This document shows, one piece after another, positions 1-5,157 of a stretch of DNA of 5,157 bases (position 1 is its first letter; every line of letters begins with the position of its first letter). The stretch is from contig JAGOCV010000288.1 of assembly GCA_017998575.1 (NCBI GenBank), positions 1 to 5,157 on the forward strand, given 5' to 3'. A model generated the notes under the pieces. It saw only the letters and a program-made list of their open reading frames with translations, was not told the origin of the DNA and ran no database searches. This DNA is from Burkholderiaceae bacterium. Lineage in GTDB: Bacteria; Pseudomonadota; Gammaproteobacteria; Burkholderiales; Burkholderiaceae. Both the position numbers and the translations under genes were made by a program.

Positions 1-588
1 GGCCTGCACGGGGGGCGTGGCCAGGGTCTCGGGCCCGGTGTCCTGGGGCGCGGCTTCGGCTGCGGGCTCGACCAGGCTGTCGTAGTAGCGGAATTCGTGG
101 CAGCTCTTGGCCCAGTGCCGGTTGGTGGACTGGCGGGCACCCACGCCGACCAGCGTGCGGCCCGCTGCCTTGATCTTCACCGACAGCGGCATGAAATCAC
201 TGTCGCCCCCGACGACGATCACCGTGCCGATGTGCGGCAAGTGCGCCACGTCCTCCAGGGCGTCCAGGCACAGCCGGATGTCCGCGCCGTTCTTGGCCGC
301 GCCGCCGGGCGGGAACAGCTGGATCAGTTCGATGGCGCTTTGCAGCAGCGAATCGCGGTAGCGCCCGAAATATTGCCAGTTGCAATACGCGCGATTAATT
401 GCAATCGGCCCGAACGACGCCGCGAGTTCGACGATGGCGCGCACATCGACCAGCGGCTCCTGAGGCTTGAAGCGCGTATCGGGCTTCGAATAGGCGCCAT
501 CGGAACGCGCCTCGGCCAGGGCGGCATGCAGGTTCTCGAAGTCCCAGTACAAGGCAACCGTTCGTTCATCGTCCATTTCACGGGTCAT
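1..588 (-). CDS. NYN domain (LabA/DUF88-like) putative ribonuclease, C-terminus cut by window edge
   Basis: The 196 visible residues form a NYN (PIN-like) domain, a fold of metal-dependent RNases. Its three acidic signatures are present in order: WDFENL at residues 15-20 (D16, N19), KNGAD at 99-103 (D103), and GGDSDF at 127-132 (D129, D131), the last followed by the family-typical MPLSVKIKAAGR helix. Residues after about 170 turn into an Ala/Pro/Glu-rich linker. Many NYN proteins have a C-terminal OST-HTH/LOTUS RNA-binding domain after such a linker, but here the frame is still open at base 1. The start at 588 is chosen because GAGGAG lies 5 bases upstream; an internal Met at residue 5 has no comparable site. 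All metal-binding acids are intact, so the enzyme is probably active. The RNA target is unknown. It is transcribed divergently from opgD, and no functional link is evident. The domain call is firm; cellular role is inference. Confidence 0.9.
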   Translation of the reverse strand, partial: MTREMDDERTVALYWDFENLHAALAEARSDGAYSKPDTRFKPQEPLVDVRAIVELAASFGPIAINRAYCNWQYFGRYRDSLLQSAIELIQLFPPGGAAKNGADIRLCLDALEDVAHLPHIGTVIVVGGDSDFMPLSVKIKAAGRTLVGVGARQSTNRHWAKSCHEFRYYDSLVEPAAEAAPQDTGPETLATPPVQA

Positions 589-593
589 TGGCT

Positions 594-599
594 CTCCTC
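594..599 (-). promoter_or_regulatory. Shine-Dalgarno site of the NYN gene
   Basis: On the minus strand GAGGAG is followed by a 5-base spacer (AGCCA) and ATG at 588. This is a near-perfect anti-16S match and decides the start over the in-frame ATG at 576. Confidence 0.75.
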
Positions 600-670
600 A
601 TGCTGCGGCATCCGTCTATTGTCGCGTTTCACTCTTTCACGCCGCGGGGTCGGGGCACGCCGGTCTTTTC

Positions 671-676
671 TATGAT
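671..676 (+). promoter_or_regulatory. Candidate -10 element upstream of opgD
   Basis: TATGAT matches five of six positions of the sigma-70 -10 consensus and would start transcription near 683, giving a leader of about 30 bases before the opgD ATG at 713. There is no good -35: the hexamer 17 bases upstream is GGTCGG. The rest of the 589-712 spacer holds a TTTCAC direct repeat (627-632 and 635-640) and pyrimidine-rich stretches, with no clear promoter for the NYN gene. This is only a weak candidate. Confidence 0.3.
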
Positions 677-712
677 GGCAGCCTGTTTTTCTACAGTCTC
701 TTGCAGTACCGC

Positions 713-2341
713 ATGATCAGCCGACGCCACCTTCTCGCGGCCGGCAGCGCCGCCTCGGCGCTCGCGGCGCTGGGCATCACGCCCCAGGCGCTGGCCGCCA
801 CCGGACTCACGCTGGGCGAAGCCCGCGAATTCTCTTACGCCGCCCTCGTGCGGCGCGCGCTCGAGATGGCAGCGACGCCCTACGCGCCGCCACCCGAGCT
901 GCCCGCCGCCGTGCTCGACCGCATCGACTACGACGCGCACGGCAAGATCGCCTTCAGGCCCGGGCACGCGCTGTTCGCCGATGGGCCGGGGCCCTTCCCC
1001 GTGACGTTCTTCCACCTGGGCACGTTCTTCCGCGCACCCGTACGCATGCATGTGCTGGAGGCCGCCGCCGCGCCGGGCGCCACCACGACGGCGCGCGAGA
1101 TCGTCTATGACGAGTCGCTGTTCACCATGCCCGCCGACAGCCCCGCGCACGAGCTGCCGCGCGGCTCGGGCTTCGCCGGCTTCCGCATCCAGGAAAACCG
1201 CCAGGGTGACCCGCAGAAGCTGCCCTGGCAGACCAACGACTGGTGCGCCTTCCTCGGCGCGTCGTACTTCCGCGCCATCGGCGAGCTCTACCAGTACGGC
1301 CTGTCGGCGCGCGGCATCGCCATCGACGTGGCGCAGCCGGAGAAGGCGGAAGAGTTTCCCAACTTCACCCACTTCTGGTTCGAGCCGCCCACGGCCGCTG
1401 AGCCCGACGCCGTCGTGATCCACGCGCTGCTCGACGGCCCCAGCGTCACCGGCGCCTACCGCTTCACGATGCGGCGCGGCCGGGCCGTGACGACCGACGT
1501 GGAGATGTCGCTCTTCCTGCGGCGCGACGTGCTCAGGCTGGGTATCGCGCCGGCCAGCTCGATGTACTGGTTCTCCGAGAAGGCCAAGATCCGCGCGGTG
1601 GACTGGCGGCCCGAGGTGCACGATTCGGACGGCCTGCTCATGTGGACGGGCGCGGACGAGCACATCTGGCGCCCGCTCAACAATCCGCCGCGCACCACGG
1701 CCTCGGCCTTCGCCGACACCGGCCCGCGCGGCTTCGGGCTGATGCAGCGCGACCGCAACTTCGACCACTACCTCGACGGCGTGGCCTACGAGCGCCGCCC
1801 CAGCCTGTGGGTGGAGCCGCAGGGCTCGTGGGGCGCGGGCACGGTGCAGCTCATCGAGATCCCGACCGACGACGAGATCCACGACAACATCGTCGCCATG
1901 TGGGTGCCGGCGGAGCCCGCACGCGCCGGCAGCAGCTATGCGCTGCGCTACCGCCTGCACTGGTCGGCCGACGAGCCCTACCCCGCCGCCCAGCTCGCGC
2001 GCTGCCTGGCCACGCGCCTGGGCAACGGCGGCCAGCCGGGCCAGCCGCGCCCGCGCGGGGTGCGCAAGTTCATGGTGGAGTTCGCGGGCGGCACCCTGGC
2101 CGGCCTGCCCTTCGGCGTGAAGCCCGAGGCCGTGCTGTGGGCCTCGCGCGGCAGCTTCTCTTACGTGTTCACCGAAGCCGTGCCGAACGGCGTCGCCGGC
2201 CACTGGCGCGCCCAGTTCGACCTGACCACGCAGGGCACGGAACCGGTGGACGTCCGCCTATACCTGCGGCTGGGCGAGCAGACACTGTCGGAAACCTGGC
2301 TCTACCAGTACCACCCGTTCGACAACAGCGCGCAGAGCTGA
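713..2341 (+). CDS. opgD: Periplasmic glucan biosynthesis protein D (OpgD/MdoD), Tat-exported
   Basis: The 542-residue product belongs to the OpgG/OpgD family, which shapes osmoregulated periplasmic glucans (OPGs), the beta-glucans made at the inner membrane by OpgH. The N-terminus ISRRHLLAAG (residues 2-11) is a twin-arginine signal, followed by a short hydrophobic stretch and a likely cleavage site after ALA (residue 28). Tat export and length close to E. coli OpgD (about 550) favour OpgD over Sec-exported OpgG. Family hallmarks include FSYAALVRRA, IDYDAHGKIAF, FPVTFFHLG, the acidic IPTDDEIHDNIVAMWVP segment (residues 383-399) and C-terminal ETWLYQYHPF. From memory, E. coli OpgD and OpgG act as beta-1,2-glucanases (family GH186) with catalytic Asp residues in such segments; exact residue correspondence was not checked. 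I chose ATG 713 so that the Arg pair sits at residues 4-5; a TTG at 701 adds four residues. Neither start has a clear Shine-Dalgarno site. No opgH lies downstream. Confidence 0.93.
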   Translation: MISRRHLLAAGSAASALAALGITPQALAATGLTLGEAREFSYAALVRRALEMAATPYAPPPELPAAVLDRIDYDAHGKIAFRPGHALFADGPGPFPVTFFHLGTFFRAPVRMHVLEAAAAPGATTTAREIVYDESLFTMPADSPAHELPRGSGFAGFRIQENRQGDPQKLPWQTNDWCAFLGASYFRAIGELYQYGLSARGIAIDVAQPEKAEEFPNFTHFWFEPPTAAEPDAVVIHALLDGPSVTGAYRFTMRRGRAVTTDVEMSLFLRRDVLRLGIAPASSMYWFSEKAKIRAVDWRPEVHDSDGLLMWTGADEHIWRPLNNPPRTTASAFADTGPRGFGLMQRDRNFDHYLDGVAYERRPSLWVEPQGSWGAGTVQLIEIPTDDEIHDNIVAMWVPAEPARAGSSYALRYRLHWSADEPYPAAQLARCLATRLGNGGQPGQPRPRGVRKFMVEFAGGTLAGLPFGVKPEAVLWASRGSFSYVFTEAVPNGVAGHWRAQFDLTTQGTEPVDVRLYLRLGEQTLSETWLYQYHPFDNSAQS

Positions 2342-2375
2342 TGAGCGCCCTGCGCGCCACGCCCGCTGTCGAAGC

Positions 2376-3395
2376 TCAGTCGAGCTTGATGTTCTGGCGC
2401 GCGATGATGCCCTGGTAGATCGCCGTGTCGCTGGCGATGCGCTGGCGCAGCGCGCCGGGGCTGGCATCGCCGGTGCGCCAGCCCTGGGCCATCAGCTTGT
2501 TCTGGATCTCGGGCGATTGCAGGATGCGGCCGAGCTCGGCCGACAGGCGCGCCTGGTGCGCGGGCGCCATGCGGGCCGGCGCCATCACCGCGTTCCACAC
2601 CTCGATGTTCACGCCCTTGACGCCCACCTCGGCCAACGACGGCAGATCGGGAGCGAGCGGGCTGCGCACCTGCGTGCTCACGGCCACGGCCTTGAGCTTG
2701 CCGGCCTGCACCAGCGGCTGGACGGTGGAGAGGGGCAGCAGCGTCATCTGCAACTGTCCGCCCAGAAGGCCATTGAGGATCTGCGGGCCGCCCGCGAAGG
2801 GCACGTGCAGCGCCTGCAGGCCCGTGGCCTGCTTGACCAGCTCCATCCCCAGGTGTCCGCCCGAGCCCGGCCCGGTGGAGCCGTAGGCGATGCGGTCGCC
2901 CGCGGCCTTCTGCTGCGCGATGAACTCGGTGCCGCTGCCCTTGACCAGATCGGCCGGCGCCACCCAGGCCAGCGGCGACGCGCCGATCAGCGCCAGCGGC
3001 GCGAAGTCTTTCTGCGGGTCGTAGGGCAGCTTCTCGTAGAGGAACTTCGAGCTGGTGAGCGGTCCGTTGCCCACCACGCCGATGGTGTGGCCGTCTTCGG
3101 CCTTGGAGATCAGGTCGGCGCCGATGTTGCCGCTGGCGCCCGGCTTGTTGTCCACCACCACCGGCTGGCCCAGGGCCCTCGACAGCGGCTCGGCCAGAAG
3201 ACGTGCCTGCACGTCGGGCGACGAGCCGGCGGGGTAACCCACCACCATGCGGATGGGCTTCGAAGGCCAGGCATCGCCGGGCTGGGCCCAGGCCGCGGGC
3301 GCGAGCGCGGCGAACGTGCCGGCGGCGATGGCGGCCAGGGCCAGGCGGCGCGCCTGGCGGCCCCGTGCAGGGCGGGTGGCAGTGTGTCGTTGCAT
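2376..3395 (-). CDS. Bug-family (TctC-like) periplasmic solute-binding receptor
   Basis: This 339-residue protein is a tripartite tricarboxylate transporter (TTT) substrate receptor of the Bug family, greatly expanded in Bordetella and relatives. An Arg-rich n-region (residues 3-17), a hydrophobic stretch and AWA-Q at 35-38 form a Sec signal peptide. The mature protein begins with the family pattern WPSKPIRMVVGYPAGSSPD (43-61), then VVVDNKPGASGNIGA (79-93) and YGSTGPGSGGHL (171-182), the ligand-contacting loops. Length is typical. Bug proteins bind small carboxylates, amino acids or nicotinate-like compounds; the ligand cannot be read here. The start at 3395 has AGGAG six bases upstream. An in-frame ATG at 3419 adds eight residues but lacks a ribosome binding site. 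It lies 58 bases behind the dehydrogenase gene on the same strand, so co-transcription is likely. No TctA/TctB membrane partners are visible, so it may use distant ones or act as a signalling receptor. Confidence 0.92.
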   Translation of the reverse strand: MQRHTATRPARGRQARRLALAAIAAGTFAALAPAAWAQPGDAWPSKPIRMVVGYPAGSSPDVQARLLAEPLSRALGQPVVVDNKPGASGNIGADLISKAEDGHTIGVVGNGPLTSSKFLYEKLPYDPQKDFAPLALIGASPLAWVAPADLVKGSGTEFIAQQKAAGDRIAYGSTGPGSGGHLGMELVKQATGLQALHVPFAGGPQILNGLLGGQLQMTLLPLSTVQPLVQAGKLKAVAVSTQVRSPLAPDLPSLAEVGVKGVNIEVWNAVMAPARMAPAHQARLSAELGRILQSPEIQNKLMAQGWRTGDASPGALRQRIASDTAIYQGIIARQNIKLD

Positions 3396-3401
3396 GTCGG
3401 T

Positions 3402-3406
3402 CTCCT
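3402..3406 (-). promoter_or_regulatory. Shine-Dalgarno site of the Bug receptor gene
   Basis: AGGAG on the minus strand lies six bases before ATG 3395 and fixes that start. The surrounding 11-mer CAACAGGAGAC (3410-3400) is identical to the one ahead of the dehydrogenase gene (4540-4530). Confidence 0.7.
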
Positions 3407-3453
3407 GTTGTCGTTGCATCGGTGAAGAAAGGAAAGCGGGCGCGCGGCGTGCG

Positions 3454-4521
3454 TCAGCCGGCCGTGCCGGCGACGGCGTCCAGTTGCGGCTGCACGACCA
3501 CCTTGGTGGCCGTCTTGTCGCGCGCCAGCGCGAACGCCTCGTAGGCGCGCGACAGCGGCACGCGGTGCGTGACCATGTGGCGCAGCGTGTCGTGGTGCGT
3601 GCGCATGAATTCGACCACGCCGCTCCAGCTGGCCTCCGGCGCGCGGTACGAGCCGCGCACCGACTGATGATTGCGTACCAGCGCCACCAGATCCACCGGC
3701 ACCGGCGCCGCGTGGATGCCGGTGATCACCAGCGTGCCGTGCACGGCCAGCGCGCGCTGCGCCGGTGCGATGACGGCGGCAGCGCCCGTGGCCTCGATCA
3801 CCACGTCGAACCGGCCCACGGCCAGATACGGCGCCAGCCCGGCCTCGATACCGCCGGTCTCGGCGAAGTCCACCAGGTCGGTGAAGCCCATGCGGCGCAG
3901 CACCTGCATGCGGGCATCGTCGCCGTAGCCGGCCACCACCACCTGGCGCGCGCCGGCGTCTCGGGCGAACAGCGCGATGCCCTGGCCGATGTTGCCGGGG
4001 CCGAGCACCAGCACGCGGTCACCGGGCTTGACGCCCCCCACGCGCACGGCCTCGTGGCTCACCGACAGCGGCTCGGCCATCGATGCCACGTCGGCGTCGA
4101 CGCCCGCGGGAATGGGAATGCAGTTGCGCGCGGGCACGATGACCTCGGCCGCGAAGGCCCCGTCGCGCGCCACGCCGATGCCGCGCCGCGTGGTGCAGCG
4201 GTCGGGCTCGCCGGCCGCGCAGGCGGCGCACACGCCACAGGTGGTCGAAGGCCGCGCGCTCACCAGCTGGCCCACGGCCAGCCCGTCGACGCCTTCGCCC
4301 ACGGCGCTGATCACGCCGCTGAATTCATGGCCCAGCGTCACGGGCAGCGACGGCGCCATGAAGTGGTAGCTGGCGGTCCATTCGTCGATGTGCAGATCGG
4401 TGCCGCACACGCCCACGGCGCGTACGGCCACCACCACCTCGCCCGGCGCGGGCGCGCGCACCGGCGCGACGTCTTCGAGCGACAGCCCCTGTCCGGGCGC
4501 GAGCTTGCGCAATGCCTTCAT
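3454..4521 (-). CDS. Zinc-dependent medium-chain alcohol/polyol dehydrogenase
   Basis: This 355-residue cytoplasmic enzyme of the MDR superfamily (threonine/sorbitol dehydrogenase-like) oxidises a secondary alcohol with NAD(P)+. Catalytic zinc ligands are C39 in VCGTDLH, H65-E66 in LGHEF and E150 in AEPLSVSHEA. The structural zinc site is intact, with cysteines 95, 98, 101 and 109 in CGVCAACAAGEPDRC. The Rossmann motif VLVLGPGNIGQG spans 170-181. Strand 2 ends QVVVAGYGDDAR (193-204), with Gly198 about where an Asp often binds NAD ribose, so coenzyme choice is open. ATG 4521 (MKAL, the usual family N-terminus) is preferred, with AGGAG ten bases upstream. ATG 4527 is only four bases from it and adds two residues. 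A longer frame to 4599 runs through the operator and is unlikely. It is first in an operon with the Bug receptor and divergent from a LysR regulator, suggesting inducible hydroxy-acid, polyol or sugar-acid catabolism. Substrate unknown. Confidence 0.92.
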   Translation of the reverse strand: MKALRKLAPGQGLSLEDVAPVRAPAPGEVVVAVRAVGVCGTDLHIDEWTASYHFMAPSLPVTLGHEFSGVISAVGEGVDGLAVGQLVSARPSTTCGVCAACAAGEPDRCTTRRGIGVARDGAFAAEVIVPARNCIPIPAGVDADVASMAEPLSVSHEAVRVGGVKPGDRVLVLGPGNIGQGIALFARDAGARQVVVAGYGDDARMQVLRRMGFTDLVDFAETGGIEAGLAPYLAVGRFDVVIEATGAAAVIAPAQRALAVHGTLVITGIHAAPVPVDLVALVRNHQSVRGSYRAPEASWSGVVEFMRTHHDTLRHMVTHRVPLSRAYEAFALARDKTATKVVVQPQLDAVAGTAG

Positions 4522-4531
4522 GTGCATGAGT

Positions 4532-4536
4532 CTCCT
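4532..4536 (-). promoter_or_regulatory. Shine-Dalgarno site of the dehydrogenase gene
   Basis: AGGAG on the minus strand lies 4 bases from ATG 4527 and 10 bases from ATG 4521. It supports initiation at one of these two and argues against the longer frame that begins at 4599. Confidence 0.65.
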
Positions 4537-4564
4537 GTTGGGGCGCAGTGTGTCGCCCGGCGAT

Positions 4565-4601
4565 CCATACGACAAGTATTCGTTTCGTATGTGTGCCATA
4601 C
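4565..4601. promoter_or_regulatory. Probable LysR-type operator between the dehydrogenase and regulator genes
   Basis: In an AT-rich island the spacer carries four half-sites: ATAC (4567-4570), GTAT (4576-4579), GTAT (4587-4590) and ATAC (4598-4601), starting 9, 11 and 11 bases apart, near one helical turn each. The right pair is a dyad GTATG-N5-CATAC (4587-4601) containing T4588-N11-A4600, the classical LysR-family box. The left pair is ATAC-N5-GTAT (4567-4579). A 7-base inverted repeat, CATACGA (4566-4572) and TCGTATG (4585-4591), joins them. By family precedent the T-N11-A dyad near the regulator gene would be the main recognition site and the second pair, closer to the dehydrogenase, the activation site. 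The assignment to the adjacent regulator is inference. Confidence 0.7.
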
Positions 4602-4613
4602 CACTGGCCTATG

Positions 4614-4619
4614 GATAAT
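4614..4619 (+). promoter_or_regulatory. Candidate -10 element of the LysR-type regulator gene
   Basis: GATAAT matches five of six consensus bases. A start seven bases after it falls at about 4626, on the regulator's ATG, which would give a leaderless mRNA. No good -35 is seen (GTGTGC at 17-base spacing). The T-N11-A dyad would overlap the -35 zone, as expected for autorepression. Tentative. Confidence 0.3.
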
Positions 4620-4625
4620 CCGGCC

Positions 4626-5157
4626 ATGGCCATGGAATTGCGGCATCTCCGATCGTTCGTCACCGTCGCCCGGCTGGGCAGCATCAGCCGCGCGGCCGAG
4701 AAGCTCTTCATCGCGCAGCCGCCGCTGTCGGCGCAGATCCGGCAACTGGAAGAAGAGCTTGGCGTGCCGCTGCTGGTGCGGCTGCCGCGCGGCGTGCGCC
4801 TCACGCCCGCGGGAGCTTCGTTCCTCGAAGACGCCACCGCCATCCTGGCGCGTGCCGAGCAGGCCGCCGGCCGCGCGCGCGAGGCTCAGTCGGGCACCCA
4901 CGCCACACTGCGGCTGGGCCTGGTGCCTTCGAGCACGCACACCGTGCTGCCGGGCCTGCTCGCCCGGCTCAAGGCGCTGCAGCCGGGGCTGCGCGTGCAG
5001 GCGCGCGAGATGATCTCGTCGCGCCAGGTGCATGCGTTGCGCAACGACGAGATCGACCTGTGCGTGGCCCGCCCCGGCGACGAATCGGCGCTGCAGCCCG
5101 AGCGCGTGCACGCCATCGACGACCCGTACTGCCTGGCACTGCCGCGCGGCCACGCGC
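4626..5157 (+). CDS. LysR-type transcriptional regulator, C-terminus cut by window edge
   Basis: The 177 visible residues give the LysR N-terminal pattern: MELRHLRSFVTVARLGS, then a winged helix-turn-helix around residues 20-45 (SISRAAEKLFIAQPPLSAQI) and RQLEEELGVPLLVRLPRGVRLTPAG, then a linker helix rich in Ala, Glu and Arg. The effector-binding domain begins at LRLGLVPSSTHTVLPGLLAR and runs off the edge; about 120 more residues are expected. In LysR proteins this periplasmic-binding-protein-like domain binds a pathway metabolite. In-frame ATGs lie at 4611, 4626 and 4632; none has a Shine-Dalgarno site. ATG 4632 gives the commonest family N-terminus (MELRHL) and 4626 adds two residues. I use 4626 because it also fits the possible leaderless start. 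Divergence from the dehydrogenase-receptor operon across a dyad-rich spacer makes it that operon's likely regulator and probably its own repressor. Confidence 0.92.
   Translation, partial: MAMELRHLRSFVTVARLGSISRAAEKLFIAQPPLSAQIRQLEEELGVPLLVRLPRGVRLTPAGASFLEDATAILARAEQAAGRAREAQSGTHATLRLGLVPSSTHTVLPGLLARLKALQPGLRVQAREMISSRQVHALRNDEIDLCVARPGDESALQPERVHAIDDPYCLALPRGHA

Noticed and set aside
629..2203. A 524-residue open frame on the minus strand antisense to opgD
   Set aside because: Its sequence is dominated by Arg, Ala, Gly, His and Val with no recognisable family motif, as expected from antisense reading of a GC-rich gene. The plus-strand frame has strong OpgD family motifs.
2372..2387. Hairpin AAGCTC-AGTC-GAGCTT at the convergent ends of opgD and the receptor gene, considered as a bidirectional terminator
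   Set aside because: The stem is only 6 bases with no T-run on either side, and most of it lies within the receptor's last codons. Termination here may be Rho-dependent; the sequence does not show it.
2517..3425. A 302-residue plus-strand open frame antisense to the Bug receptor
   Set aside because: It is rich in Arg, Gln, His and Gly with no motif, and the antisense gene has a signal peptide and Bug signatures.
3396..3453. The dehydrogenase-receptor gap, checked for an internal promoter or terminator
   Set aside because: In 58 bases I see only the receptor's ribosome binding site and a short purine-rich run; there is no convincing hairpin or promoter pair.
4522..4599. Extended dehydrogenase start at 4599 (381 residues)
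   Set aside because: The extra residues do not resemble any MDR N-terminus, the segment contains the operator dyads, and the ribosome binding site at 4532-4536 supports starts at 4527 or 4521.
3247..5013. A 588-residue open frame on the plus strand across the receptor, dehydrogenase and regulator genes
   Set aside because: It is antisense to two clear genes, runs through the operator spacer and overlaps the regulator out of frame. Its composition is shadow-like and it has no family signature.

Overview
The window looks like ordinary chromosomal DNA from a GC-rich betaproteobacterium, most likely of the order Burkholderiales (Comamonadaceae or Alcaligenaceae type). That inference rests on the very high GC content with strong G/C at third codon positions, the Bug-type (TctC) binding protein typical of these bacteria, and AGGAGA-type ribosome binding sites. 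I see no rRNA, tRNA, CRISPR array, insertion sequence or prophage gene. The long antisense frames are shadows of GC-rich genes.

Layout. Positions 588 down to 1 (minus strand) hold the N-terminal 196 residues of a NYN-domain (LabA/DUF88-type) putative metal-dependent RNase, cut by the left edge. A short divergent spacer (589-712) follows. Positions 713-2341 (plus) encode a complete Tat-exported periplasmic glucan biosynthesis protein of the OpgD/MdoD type. It converges, across a 34-base gap, on a two-gene minus-strand operon. Read from its promoter, that operon is a zinc-dependent medium-chain alcohol/polyol dehydrogenase (4521-3454) followed 58 bases later by a Bug-family periplasmic solute receptor (3395-2376). 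Both genes carry the same 11-base Shine-Dalgarno context. Divergent from the operon is a LysR-type regulator starting near 4626 and cut by the right edge at 5157. The dehydrogenase/regulator spacer is an AT-rich island with phased ATAC/GTAT half-sites, a convincing LysR-type operator.

How the genes work together. The right half reads as a small catabolic module: the regulator senses a metabolite, the dehydrogenase oxidises a hydroxyl group, and the receptor binds a related organic acid or similar small molecule in the periplasm. The substrate cannot be read from sequence. No TctA/TctB membrane components are in view, so the receptor is an orphan here. The left half (NYN protein and OpgD) appears functionally unrelated to it.

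I found no clearly new system. The items most worth following are the operator architecture, a possible leaderless start for the regulator, the unusual coenzyme-site sequence of the dehydrogenase, and the OpgD start region and its lack of an adjacent opgH.
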